NCBI GenBank assembly: GCA_954871525.1
Contig: OX940864.1
Coordinates: 19,214,001-19,278,000 of the forward strand
Direction of reading: 5' to 3'
Length of the DNA: 64,000 nt
DNA from: Parietaria judaica
Lineage: Eukaryota; Streptophyta; Magnoliopsida; Rosales; Urticaceae
Shown: in pieces, positions 1-10,234 of the stretch
Numbering within the stretch: position 1 is the stretch's first letter
Layout of the letters: each line of letters opens with the position of its first letter
Position numbers and translations under genes: made by a program
The notes under the pieces: generated by a model
Database searches by the model: none
What the model was told of the DNA's origin: nothing
The model's input: only the letters and a program-made list of their open reading frames with translations

Positions 1-800
1 TGATGACGTCCCATCGGCGGACCTTTGTCGAGGACATCCTGCCAAGGAGACTTTGTCGGAGAGCCTTTGATAGTTTCGGTGGGTAGGCGTCTATGAGCCG
101 TCAACCAAGGCCATACCGAGCCGTGCTTTTTTGTGGCGTCGCTAGTCTTACCGTCGTGTCGGCAGTGTCTAGGAGCCTTGGTGGCATTGTGCCTTGGCAT
201 CGCGCCGTCAATTGTGGGCATCGCGCCTCTTTTGTTGGCATTGCGCCTCGATCGTTTAGGCATTGCGCATCGGCATTGCGCCTTTGATTGCGGGCGTCGC
301 TGGGCTTTCCGGGGCCTCCGGTTAGTTTCCAGGATCCCTTGTGGCATTGCGCCTGTGATCGATGGCATTGCGCCCTATTGGGCATTGCGCCTCGATCGTT
401 TGGGCATTGCGCCTCTTTTATTGGCATTGCGCCTCGGCATTGCGCCGTTGATTGCGGGCATCGCGCCTCTTTTGTTGGCATTGCGCCTGTGATCGATGGC
501 ATTGCGCCCTATTGGGCATTGCGCCTCGATCGGTTGGGCATTGCGCCTCTTTTATTGGCATGGCGCCTCGGCATTGCGCCGTTGATTGCGGGCGTCGCTG
601 GGCTTTCCGGGGTCTCCGGTTAGTTTCCAGGATCCCTTGTGGCATTGCACCTGTGATCGATGGCATTGCGCCCTATTGGGCATTGCGCCTCGATCGTTTG
701 GGCATTGCGCCTCGGCATCGCGCCTGTGATCGATGGCATTGCGCCTCGATCGTTTCGGCATTGCGCCTCCTTGTTTTTGGTTCTTATGGTGGCCGCCAAG
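1..800. repeat. GC-rich minisatellite, GGCATTGCGCC-type
   Basis: The stretch is built from short units containing GGCATTGCGCC, joined by variants with CTCGATCGTT, TTTTATTG or TGTGATCGATGG. A higher-order unit of about 298 bp is visible: the segment GGTTAGTTTCCAGGATCC occurs near 320 and again near 618 with the same flanks. Frames on both strands stay open over several hundred bases only because the unit avoids stops; the minus-strand readings repeat AQCPNDRGAMP-like peptides in several frames, so they are probably not a protein. The position, inside the minus-strand element whose LTR lies at 1866-2979, suggests an internal satellite-like array of that Tat-type retrotransposon. That assignment is inferred. 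Confidence 0.8.
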
Positions 801-1256
801 GATAGGCTTAGGGCCCCGTCGAGCGTCCAATAATCTATTAAATCGAAACTCGAGAAATAATTTTCAAGAAATATTATTAACCATGATAAAATTAAGCAGA
901 AAGGAAGATATGACCCGAGGAGCGATGAGCGACGGGGAGGCGTCGACGAGGCGACCCTCTTCGGCGGACAATCTTCCGAGGTTATAACTCTCTCCTTGAG
1001 CGTCCGATATGGGCAAATGACTATGAGCGTCGGGGAGTCGAGCGTCGTTCGTCGTCCGTCGTTCATCGTCCGTCGAGCGTCGGGCGTCGGGTGTCGTGCG
1101 TCGTGCGTCGACGAAGCCATTATCCTCGGCGACCAATCTTCCGACGTCCATAACTTTTGCCTCGAGCGTCCGATTTGGGCAAATGACCTATCATATCGAA
1201 GCTCAAGACATAAGCTTCAAGAAAAGACAAGAAAAATGCATCTTAATAAATCGTAG
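801..1256. other. Internal spacer of the Tat-like element, GTCG-rich repeats
   Basis: No convincing gene. The stretch contains two diverged copies of a segment around GAGCGTCCGAT-TGGGCAAATGA (near 1000 and 1160) and short CGTCGAGCGTC/CGTCGTTC tandem repeats between 1025 and 1110. It lies between the minisatellite and the lysine-rich reading frame of the same retroelement. Confidence 0.5.
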
Positions 1257-1268
1257 GTGGAGAAGAGG

Positions 1269-1799
1269 TTAGTGTTCGGCGTTGTTGCCGTCGATCTTCG
1301 TGCTTCTGGCCTTGTTGGCAGTCATCTTGCTTTTGGTCTCGTCTGCCTTCCTCTTGCTTTTGGCCTCGTCGACCGTCTTCTTGCTTTTGGCCTCGTCGGC
1401 CGTCTTCGTGGTTCTGGTCTCGTCGACCACTTTCTTTCCTCTGGTCTTGGCGGCCTTCCTCTTGCTTTTGGCCTCGTCGGCCGTCTTCTTGCTTTTGGCC
1501 TCGTCGGCCGTCTTCGTGCTTCTGGTCTCGTCGACCACTTTCTTTCCTCCGGTCTTGGTGGCCATCTTTTTTTTTTTTTTTTCGTCGACCATCTTCTTTC
1601 CTCCGATCTCTTCGACCGACTTCGAGCTTCTGGTTTTGTCAACCATCTTCTTGCTCAATTGCGGCGCTCTCACCACAGCTTTCTCCAGTTGCTTCTGGGG
1701 TCCTTCCACAGTATCTCCGTTCGTCCCTTGAATGTTCTGTGGCTTTTCCGCGGGCGTTGGTGCGGAACTCTCAGTAGTGACCCCTGCATCGCTTGTCAT
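1269..1799 (-). CDS. Lysine-rich gag-region reading frame of a Tat-like retrotransposon
   Basis: An open frame of about 176 codons starts at an ATG 46 bp downstream of the primer-binding site, where the first ORF of a Ty3/gypsy element is expected. The N-terminal third is mixed (MTSDAGVTTES...). The rest is a degenerate tandem repeat of a block like KTADEAKSK / KKVVDETRS, very basic and probably disordered. No zinc knuckle, protease, reverse transcriptase or integrase motif is present before the stop, so this is either an N-terminal extension of gag or a truncated gag. A run of about 16 T near 1570 encodes a lysine tract and is prone to slippage. The protein is not one I recognise; the assignment rests on position. 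Confidence 0.5.
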   Translation of the reverse strand: MTSDAGVTTESSAPTPAEKPQNIQGTNGDTVEGPQKQLEKAVVRAPQLSKKMVDKTRSSKSVEEIGGKKMVDEKKKKKMATKTGGKKVVDETRSTKTADEAKSKKTADEAKSKRKAAKTRGKKVVDETRTTKTADEAKSKKTVDEAKSKRKADETKSKMTANKARSTKIDGNNAEH

Positions 1800-1844
1800 C
1801 TTCTTCCTTCGAGTTCTCAGCTCTGAATCAAGAAAAAACACAGA

Positions 1845-1862
1845 GCCCCACGGTGGGCGCCA
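1845..1862 (-). other. Primer-binding site of a Tat-type Ty3/gypsy element
   Basis: Read on the minus strand this is TGGCGCCCACCGTGGGGC, three bases inside the end of the LTR at 1866. The form TGGCGCC-ACCGTGG is, from memory, the tRNA-derived primer site of plant Tat/Ogre-type elements. It fixes the minus orientation: the interior of the element lies to the left and continues out of the window. Confidence 0.8.
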
Positions 1863-2276
1863 AACTGTTGAGGGCAAAAATCACCAACAAACAGTCACGA
1901 GGAAGCATCCTCGAGTTTAAGGAGAAGGGTTCGGGTTTAATCCCTTTGTTAGCTGAGAACGATAAGGATGATGATAAACGTCTATGGAGTCTCTTTATTG
2001 ACTAACTATGGGGATTACAGATTTATGAACACATTTTTTTGTTATCTCGGATATGATGCCGCACCCCGCCGTATACGGTGAGGTTGCCTACGTACCCGGT
2101 ATCCCGGGATCAGGTCATCACGTAGTTCAAAGTGGATAATTTTTCTCTTCTTCTCTCTTCTTTCTCTCTGGTTTCTCTTGGCCGAATCTTGGCCCCATGT
2201 GCAGCTTCCTTCTATCTCCCCCTGGGGAAGGGTTCTATCATAGTTTTTCGACCCCCTTTAATGAGACTTCTTCTTC

Positions 2277-2285
2277 CTTATATAG
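2277..2285 (-). promoter_or_regulatory. TATA box of the Tat-like LTR
   Basis: The minus-strand sequence CTATATAAG is a good plant TATA box inside the LTR. Transcription would start about 30 bp further left and run through the primer-binding site, consistent with the LTR orientation. Confidence 0.55.
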
Positions 2286-2540
2286 AGGCTAAGCTCGTCT
2301 CTTTTTACATTTAGTTTCCCGCCCTTTTCCTCGTCTAGTCCCATCAACACTCCTAGGCTAGGCTAACATGCAGAGTACGGCCTTCCCCATGCTCTGTGTT
2401 GCTCTCGAGTGTTTGTCCTCAGAGGCAGGTGGCGTGTGTCAGGACTTCATTAAATGCATGTCACATCGTAGGCTGCTTTCTGCCACCTCGGTCTTAGCGC
2501 CCTCAGTCTTCTCTAAGCCTATGGCTCAGGGCGCCGTCGC

Positions 2541-2930
2541 TTATCGGGGTTGGTGACTCGGGGATCGACGACTCGGGCGTCGTCGATCCGGAGGCGTCGC
2601 CGACTCGGGGCATCTTCGGGGTCGACGACTCGGGGATCGACGACTCGGGCGTCGTCGATCCAGAGGCGTCGTCGACTCGGGGCATCGTCGGGGTCGACGA
2701 CTCGGGTCTCGTCGACCCGGGGGTGTCGTCGACTCGGGGGCATCGTCGACTAGGGATTCGACGACTCGGAGCATCGTCGTCTTGGGAATCGACGGCTCAG
2801 GCGCCGTCGACTCGGGGGTCGACGACTCGGGTGCCGTCGATTCGGGGGTCGATGACTCGGGGGTCGATGACTCAGGCGTCGTCGACCAAATGTCATCGAC
2901 TCGGGGGTCGATGGCTTGAGGACATTGTCT
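2541..2930. repeat. CGTCGACGACTCGGGG tandem repeats in LTR U3
   Basis: A run of variants of GTCGACGACTCGGG with a larger unit of roughly 70 bp at 2560-2700, degenerating toward 2930. Open frames on both strands here are repeat artefacts rich in Arg, Ser and Pro. The very high CpG content contrasts with the AT-rich surroundings. Confidence 0.75.
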
Positions 2931-2984
2931 TCGTGACTTCCCCGAGTTAAGAGAGATCCGACCGGATCTGACCTTAACAATCAT

Positions 2985-3480
2985 GTGAGGTACGGGTGGA
3001 ACCGAAGCGGATCCGGGATTTTTGGACTATCCGAATTTATTATCCGAAAAAACACTATCCGAATCCAAATCCGAAAAAACGGGATACTTACTTTTTAAAA
3101 TCCGGATTTATTATTCGAATCCGGAGTTTTACCCGGATCCGATTAAGAAAATTAAATGCGTACATATTCTCAAGTCTAAATTGTCATAAAACCGTACAAA
3201 TCTAATACTAATCTAATTTTTTTTGCATGCAAATGGATAATGAAAAATAAAAAATGTACATCCCATTGTCTCAAAATTAAAATGCAAAAATAAACATTTC
3301 TCGCCATCTTTTCTTCAAAAATAAAAAATAAAAAAATTGAAGAGAAAAATAATGGTTTAAAAACCGGATACCGGATATTCGGTTTTTAAAATAATAAAAC
3401 CCGGTATCCGAATCATATCCGGAATCCGGATACGGATTCGAATTTTAAAATCGGATACATTTATGGAAATGAATTTTATC
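2985..3480. repeat. Unclassified CCGGAT/ATCCGG-rich element upstream of the helicase gene
   Basis: Begins near TACGGGTGGAACCG and consists of alternating ATCCG, CCGGATA and CGGATTT words on both strands, ending near CCGGTTTCCGGGTTG. The word composition resembles the non-autonomous hAT-type elements at 28.4 and 35.9 kb, but I cannot find matching terminal inverted repeats or a TSD, so its class is open. It lies within the presumptive promoter of the next gene. Confidence 0.35.
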
Positions 3481-3746
3481 CGGTTTCCGGGTTGTGACAG
3501 AAAATAAAAACAACAAGAACATCAAATACGACGACAAAATAAAAAGTAATCAATGTAAAACGACATAAAGCAGTTCCGTAAGGTTGTCGTTGATGACAAC
3601 CAGGGTTTAAGCGAGGCTTAGCCCCTCTCTCTCTCGACCACCCTCTTCGGCGATTCGATTCGAGCTTCGTGGTTTCTAGGGTTTCCAAGCTTGAATAGCT
3701 CTTACAAAGCATCAGGTGCTGACAAATTCTGTATTCTACGTCTACC

Positions 3747-6700
3747 ATGGATAAAGGCACTTCATTTCTCTTCGCCGGAATCAGCTTCAACCGCAAGAAA
3801 TTCTCCTCCGACTTCGCCAGATTCCAGGTTTCGCTTCTCCTTTTGAGCTGTATTCTCGTCAACAATGGTGAAAGAGTGCCATTTTTTTAGTTTAAGGTGC
3901 TTTCTGTTTGGTTCTCGAGAAAGTACTGTGAAAGTTTTGAATGTTGTTCAGGAGAAGAAAGAGAATGAAAAATCTATTGAGGAATCGGTAATTGTCGAAA
4001 ACGAAACCGTAGAAGAAGAGGAAAACGAGGTCGAAAACAAGAAGAGAGTTAGCGCGAAGAAGAGAAAGCGAAAAGCTGCGAGCTCCGGTAAGTTATTTAT
4101 GTTGGCATTTTTTGTTGAAAAGTCAGTTGGTGGTATAAGAATTTACTCATTTGATTTACGGTTTCGGTATCCGTGGATGAACAGAGGATGTGGAGGGAAT
4201 TAGCGTCTTTAAGAGTTCGAAGTCCGGTGAACCCGAGCCTGAAGAAGAAGAGGATGAGCAACCAAAGGATCTAAGTACCTTGGAGAAGAAGAAACTCAAT
4301 CGGCAGCACGAGGTTTTGTCTAGTTCGTTTCCGTCATTCGCTGTGATGCTTTTGATTCGTGCTTAAACGTAATGGCGATTGGCTTTCTTTGCGAGGCTAG
4401 AGAGATTTGATCTTCCGGAAGGCACACGGCATTCATGTTTCAGGAAGCAACATCCCTTCGCCGCTTCAACATTTTGCGGAATTGAGCTCAAGGTATTTTC
4501 TTTTTCCTCAAGAGTTCATAATGTTTCATTTTTCTTTTTCTGCGCGTAATTTTTGTTGTCAGCGTCACATACAGAATTTCCGTTGATTCTCTCGGTATAT
4601 TAAGCTTTGTTAACGTCACGTTTCGTGCTTTGTGGTTTTTTCGTTTGGTGTCCATAACCATAACTCTCTTTTGAAGTTCCCTAGAATCATATATGCTGAT
4701 ATATTTTTTTCGATTACCCATATAAACACCTTATTGTTTATGAATGGAGAAGCTAACTCGGTACTTTTTTACAGATTCGGATGCAATGCAAAATTATTAC
4801 GCAATTTAGAAGAAATTGGATTTGAAGAACCAACTGCGATCCAGAGGCAGGCGATGCCGCTTCTCTTATCTGTATGGTGTTACATCCTTCTTCCAAGATT
4901 TCGTTCTTGTTTACTTTGTACATTTTCTTGTTCAATGGCTAAAATTTTGCTTCTTAGTAGTCAATATTAAAATTCAGGTGCTAGAATTTTCTTTGCTCAC
5001 AGAAAAATTACAATCTTTCAGATATTTATAATTTATAACTTGTATCTTTCTTAGGGAAGGGAATGCTTTGCATGTGCTCCTACCGGGTCCGGAAAAACAT
5101 TGGCTTTTGTCTGTCCCATCCTTATGAAACTTAAGGTATTTTGTTTTCTAAAATTATAAAGTAGTATACAAATGTTGATTTCATAAGTGACACCAAAGTG
5201 CTTTTCCATAATCAGCGTCCTTCGAAAGATGCCATCAGAGCCGTTATTCTTTGCCCTTCTCGTGAATTAGCCACTCAAACATTGAGGGAGTGTAAAAAAT
5301 TTGCCGAGGGAAGTAAATTCCGCATAAAGTTAATGTCTAAACAGCTCATCAGAAGTGGTGACTTGTCAAAGTTCACTTGCGATATACTGATATCTACTCC
5401 GCTTCGGTTAAAGTTTGCCATCCGGAAAAAGAAACTCAAGCTAAGCAAGTAAGTCATTATACTTCTATCGCTCTTCTGAAACTTGATAGGCATTTTAGCA
5501 GTATAACGATAACCGTGTTAACCTTTCAAATAATAATAACACGCTCAATACTGTAAAGGCAAATAACATGTAATCCTAAGGCCAAAAGTAAGAATAAAAA
5601 GTCATAAAACCGGAAATGGCAAACCAGATTCCGGTATGGAAGAAAACGGTACTGAAACTCATAAACCTGGATTTTTCTGATTTTTCTGCTTTTCCGTTTC
5701 CATTTCCAGATTCACTATGTCAATTTTAAGCACAAGTTTAGAAGGCAACACTTCATTTGTAATTTACTTATTTTTTTGAACTCGTTTTATGCAGGGTCGA
5801 GTATCTTGTATTAGATGAATCCGATAAGCTGTTTGAACTCGGATTAGTTAAGCAGATCGATGCAATAGTCAAAGCATGCTCTAATCCTTCAATAGTACGC
5901 GCGTTATTCAGTGCCACTTTGCCCGATAGTGTTGAACAGCTTGCACGAACTATAATGCACGATGCCGTACGCATTGTTATTGGTAGAAAGTAAGCTTCAT
6001 CGCTATTTATTACATCATTAATGACATCATTTTCGTGTATTCATTTGATTAATTGTCGCACAACAAATCGTTTTTGAACAGGAATGCAGCCTCCGAAAAT
6101 GTAAAGCAGAAGCTGGTATTTGCGGGAAGTGAAGAAGGAAAGCTTATCGCACTTCGTCAAAGCTTTGCAGAGGTATGCTTCTACTGTATGTTTTCCAAAA
6201 TATTTCATTTTCATGACTTTATATTTATTTTATTTAGTATTTAGTTTACAGGACTCTGGGTTGAAATTGTGGATTAACATGCTTCTTTTTTTGAACTGCT
6301 TATTGTAGAAAGTGTAAATAAGGAATCTTGTGATAATTTCCGAGGCACAGATTATGCCTTTCGCTTTAATTAGGTATTAGATTTCCGTGAATTGGGTGGG
6401 GTAGCAGCTTTTGATACGTATCGGTTCTTTGATAAGACTTATCGAAGAGGTGTGTACCATTGGGCGGGAAAATTTGTGGAATGGGCCCTAGGCTTGGGTA
6501 TTTTTCAAGTTATGTTATGTTATTTTTATTTTTTTTATTTTTTTGCAATTCAGATTCAGTTTTAAGTTGCAATTAGGAAAGGAAAAAAAAAAACTGTCAA
6601 GAAACCGATTGTAAGTAGTTAATGACCTACCTATAATGGGTCTTCGTCTTTCTCACTAATAGAGATTATCTTTCGACCGATTATCCTAATCTCTCTCAAA

Positions 6701-8050
6701 GCAAGGAGCGATTAGGGTTTGTGGAAGAATATCTAATTTGCTTATGTTCAGAACTGATTTAGTTCATCTTTCATGTAAGAATAATAGGCATTTGGCTTTT
6801 TGAATGTATCGGAAAATTATCCCGATTTCCCACGCTTATGTGTTGCTGTTTTATTCGTTTTCCTTGTTAGTAGAGGCTGAATCCGCCGGTCTTGATTTTC
6901 GTCCAAAGCAAGGAGCGAGCTAAGGAACTCTATTCCGAGCTGTTAGCCGACAACATCAGAGTCGACGTTATCCATTCTGATTTATCTCAATCAGAAGTAA
7001 CTCTCTTCCTCGGTTCTACCTATTCCTTCTTTGATGAAAAAAAAAAGACCCTGCGGCGTTTTTTCAAGTTATACGCAAGCGGGCAGTTCATTGTAGAATA
7101 ATCATCAGATATTCCCGTTGAACTTCTCATGCTCACTAGTTTCTCCCGTTGATACTTTTTTTTTTTGTTAGTAGTAGTAGTAGTTTCCCTTATGAACTTG
7201 TAATTTTTTTAGCAATTTCCTCCAACCGTCAAACAATTGATGGTTTCCGAAAAAATTTAAGCCACGTTCAATGCACAATGTTCAGGGAGAAAACGTGTGC
7301 TTTGAAATTTGACACAAAATCGTCGAATACAAATTTTAACAGTTTGGGGGATAGTTTTTATAGTTGATAAGTTCAGGTGAGAATGCGACAACGTGACAAG
7401 TTTCAGATACATAGCTGCAAATTGCTCGTAATTGTATTACTATTCTTACATATATGTTCTGTTTTTAAATAACTTTAATGGCTACAGAGAGACGATGCTG
7501 TTGATAACTTCCGAGCAGGCAAAACATGGGTTTTAATCGCCACCGACGTGATTGCTCGGGGTATGGATTTCAAAGGGATCAACTGCGTGATCAATTACGA
7601 TTTTCCAGACTCGACTTCTGCGTATATTCATAGGATAGGTACGTTTCTTTATCTCAAACTGCTTCTAGCGATTTACGTAATGCTATATTGACCTGTAATA
7701 GGTACTACAAGCCCTAATACTAGACTAAGTAAGTCCATAAAATTAATTAATTATGAAAGAAAAACTAAATAAAATCAAGAAATTAACGTTTAATTCACAG
7801 TTGAAGCTTTTTGAGTTTCTGTATAGGTCGATCCGGTAGAGCGGGGAGGAGTGGGGAAGCTATTACATTGTATACGGAGGATGATATCCCGTTCTTGAGA
7901 AACATAGCCAAGGCGATGAAAAGCTCGGGCTCGGAATTCCCACCTTGGGCTTTGGCCTTAAACCAGAAGAAGTGGAGGAAGCATCGGCCACGGAGAGAAT
8001 CCATCTCCACCACCCCGAACAAAGAAGGGAAACACCCTCGCCGAAAATAG
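3747..8050 (+). CDS. RH57: DEAD-box ATP-dependent RNA helicase 57 (Rok1/DDX52 family)
   Basis: Twelve exons in consistent phase: 3747-3827, 3952-4087, 4185-4312, 4401-4492, 4775-4871, 5055-5135, 5216-5448, 5795-5989, 6082-6172, 6874-6996, 7488-7638 and 7827-8050. They give about 543 residues, close to what I recall for Arabidopsis RH57 (~541). The start [11 protein letters not shown] fits the family. Visible helicase motifs in order: Q-motif region (PTAIQRQA), motif I APTGSGKT, motif II DESD (normal for this subfamily in place of DEAD), motif III SAT, motif V around [11 protein letters not shown], and motif [14 protein letters not shown] Glu/Lys-rich segment lies at about residues 28-110 and a basic tail closes the protein. 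Yeast Rok1 acts in nucleolar 18S rRNA maturation; the same role here is inferred. All splice sites are GT-AG. No disruption was seen. Confidence 0.93.
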
Positions 8051-8300
8051 CCAGTGTATCATCTATTGTTTCCTTGTTTTGTTTTATTTTTGTTTCATCT
8101 TTCGTGTCTGTAGGCGACGAATTACACAACTTGTATATGACTCCTAATATCCGGGGAGTTAACATTACATTTGCCAAAGAATGACGAAAAACACCCTTGC
8201 CGGATCCAACTAGTGTACCCTCTTTGGCCTTTCGTTTTGTTTCTTCTTCTGGGTATAGGCTACAAATTATGCAACTTATATTCGACTAGTTATAGTCGAT
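8030..8300 (+). repeat. Diverged tandem duplication of the RH57 3' end
   Basis: The block AAACACCCT-GCCG...AGTGTA...GT-TAGGC-ACAAATTA-GCAACTT that spans the RH57 stop codon (from 8030) recurs about 158 bp downstream (from 8188) with many substitutions. The second copy lacks the stop and lies wholly in the 3' untranslated or downstream region. It is an old local duplication with no coding role apparent. Confidence 0.55.
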
Positions 8301-8329
8301 GAGTATTTGTACGGAGGCAGGTTTCGATT

Positions 8330-8866
8330 GTGTTGGTTAAGTTTAGTTTTCAACGTACGAATTTCTTAATTTAATAATAGAGTAAGTTCTTTCCTTTCAA
8401 TGCCAAGTGATCATTGAAATTAGAGGAGAAATTACTTGAAGTAACATTATTGTATGTTTATATAATACACCTGATAACATAACAATATGTTTATATAATA
8501 TAAGAATGAATGTATGAATGAGCACAGAGGAGCTGCTTATGTGAGAGTGCGGTTTTTCCGGGAAAAGATGAAAGAAAAAATAGTATATGCTTGTTACTAG
8601 AAACTAAAAAAGTTGAAAAAATATTTTCCAGTGGCTTTAACCGTAGAAGACTCGTTCGGATTCGGCTAGAAAAAAAGAAAAGAAAAAAGAATTCCAGTCA
8701 TAAGCCAAGAAATCTGGCCGGAGCGGATCGAGATTTTCATCCCTCATTTGCAGCCATAGTTCTTCGAGCGTTTCGAATATTTTCTCCCTCTCGGAATGCA
8801 ACACATCTTCGGCCAAATACATGTGGGTCAAACCCTTCACATGGATCCAGCTTTGGCCCGGAGCTA
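8330..8866. repeat. Direct duplicate of the PPR gene tail and downstream DNA (copy 1)
   Basis: This segment matches 9730-10385 in the same orientation: both carry TTGGTTAAG...TTTTCAA, AATAATAGAGTAAGTTCTTTC, ATCATTGAAATTAGA-GAGAAATTA and the coding end of the PPR gene. Copy 2 is joined to the intact gene, so copy 1 is the derived fragment. The match stops abruptly near 8866, where a dispersed repeat begins. Confidence 0.8.
8700..8866 (-). pseudogene. Truncated PPR gene 3' fragment (E-motif region only)
   Basis: The minus-strand reading PGQSWIHVKGLTHMYLAED and ERE-IFE-LEELWLQM repeats the C-terminal E-motif region of the intact PPR gene at 10,235-12,505 with a number of substitutions. No PPR repeats remain: the frame enters unrelated sequence upstream of Pro-Gly-Gln-Ser. 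The fragment is a remnant of a tandem duplication and almost certainly makes no functional protein. Confidence 0.85.
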
Positions 8867-8875
8867 AAAATATTA

Positions 8876-9215
8876 TATGCAATGACAAATTCAATAGACA
8901 ATTATAGCGTATGAATTTGAAAAATCACCACCAAAATTAAGTGAATGTTCTAATGAACAATCGAGTTAATTACATGAGACCAATCGACCACTATACAAAC
9001 TAGTCTGCATATAATAATTTGTGTAAGTTTTCATTGATAGTTAATCAAACTGAAAAAAGTTGCATTTAAGTAGTTGATTAGCAAACTTTTCACACAAAGT
9101 CCCACATTGATAATTCATTATTAATTTCTAATTACCGAAAAGAATAAAGTATTTTTTTGAGACAACCCTTATTAGATACCGTATGTCTTTTAAACACATG
9201 TCTTCTTCGCTTGAT
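8876..9215. repeat. Dispersed repeat, copy A (copy B at 42.4 kb)
   Basis: Shares many blocks in the same order with 42,406-42,780: AAATTAAGTGAATGTT-TAATGAA, TTAATTACATGA-ACCAATCGA, CACTA-ACAA-CTA-TCTGC, CCCACATTGAT-A-T and TAGATACCGTATGT. It interrupts the duplicated PPR tail on one side and abuts an LTR-like segment on the other. No coding capacity or termini were recognised. Confidence 0.7.
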
Positions 9216-9232
9216 ACCTAGTTGTTACGAGC

Positions 9233-9496
9233 CAAGATTAAGAACGCACACGCACGAGCACAATGAACACACGAACACTTTTGAACACTAAGAATCTTTT
9301 TTGCCAACCTTCACAAAACCTAATCTCTCCTCTTGTGATTTGGTTTTTTGCTACTTTTCTTATTGACTTTAAGCTCTCTTATATAGAGAACGAGATTACA
9401 ATTTAATTGACCGGACCGGTCCGACTCCACTAATCCTCAAAACGACAAATACATTCCTAAACGACTTTAACTATCTAACCAACACTAATCCTAACA
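9233..9496 (-). mobile_element. Short LTR (solo or remnant), minus orientation
   Basis: Bounded by TGTTA and TAACA. On the minus strand it carries a TATA box (CTCTATATAAGAGAG) roughly 100 bp in, and the sequence after its end reads ACTAGGTATCAAGC, which resembles a degenerate initiator-Met primer-binding site (TGGTATCAGAGC). Length is 264 bp, typical of small copia LTRs. I found no matching 5-bp TSD and no second LTR. Confidence 0.5.
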
Positions 9497-9729
9497 ATCG
9501 GGCTGCATCATTACAAAGTCTGTTGCAATTTTACCCTATGATAAAAATCTCACGCTGATTTTTGTAATATTAATTTTAATCTGCAATAAGAATAAAATAG
9601 TTGTGACGATTATATAAAATGACTCAGAGCCTAGAGACTTCTTGTATTAACACCCAACATACACCGAACATACTCTGAACATACTTTCGACTTGATTGAA
9701 CCAAAATAGATGTTTAAGCGTTAAGAATT
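9497..9729. other. Intergenic, nothing recognised
   Basis: AT-rich sequence between the LTR remnant and the second copy of the PPR-tail duplication. A near-repeat of ACATACACCGAACATACTC-GAACATACT is visible at 9655-9690. Confidence 0.5.
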
Positions 9730-10234
9730 TTGTTGGTTAAGAGTCATTTTCAAGTAATGAATATCTTAATTTGATAATAGAGTAAGTTCTTTCTTTGCAA
9801 AGTCTAATGAATCATTGAAATTAGATGAGAAATTAATTGAAGTCTTAGTATGTATAAATTATAATAAACATGATAAAATAGCATTATATTTATATCTTTT
9901 TAAAAAAGAAATGTAAAAAAAGTCAGAACCATCCCAAATTATTAGAATGAATGATTGAATGAGCATGGAACGGCTTCGTTGGCGAGAGTGCGTTTTTTCC
10001 ATTCTATTTCGTTACGTCTGAATCTTATATTTTTCAGGAAAAGATAATAGAAAAAAATAGTACAGATGTGTTTGTTATTGGAAACTAAATTTGTTTTTTA
10101 ATGAATATTTTCTGTTGGCCTAAACTTTAGAACGACTAGCTCGGTTTCTGCCGGAATGCAAAAAAAAATCCGGTGTCATAAGCCGCAAAATTTCTCGGGT
10201 GAGCCACTATGGCATGTTCGACGAATGTTAAATC

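Larger units (their letters stand above)
1866..2979 (-). mobile_element. 5' LTR of a minus-strand Tat-like Ty3/gypsy retrotransposon
   Basis: The segment begins TGTTGAGG and ends CCTTAACA on the plus strand, giving near-perfect inverted LTR ends of 8 bp. On the minus strand its downstream edge abuts the primer-binding site, as a 5' LTR should. Length is about 1.1 kb. It contains a TATA box (2277-2285) and a GC-rich tandem repeat in the presumed U3 (2541-2930). Parts reappear at 57.4-57.95 kb, including GATCCGACC-GATC-GACCTTAACA at the edge and a CTTCATTAAATGCA block. The partner LTR lies outside the window, so a TSD cannot be tested. Confidence 0.75.

Noticed and set aside
101..1120. Long minus-strand frames with repeated AQCPNDRGAMP peptides
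   Set aside because: They are open on both strands and in several frames across a tandem repeat, with no start context or homologue; best explained by repeat composition.
1257..1826. Plus-strand hydrophobic frame (LAFGLVGRL... repeats)
   Set aside because: It is the antisense shadow of the lysine-rich repeat on the minus strand, where start position and primer-binding site support the reading.
2985..3480. Complete hAT element upstream of RH57
   Set aside because: Word composition is suggestive, but I could not find paired inverted ends or an 8-bp duplication, so it is listed only as an unclassified repeat.
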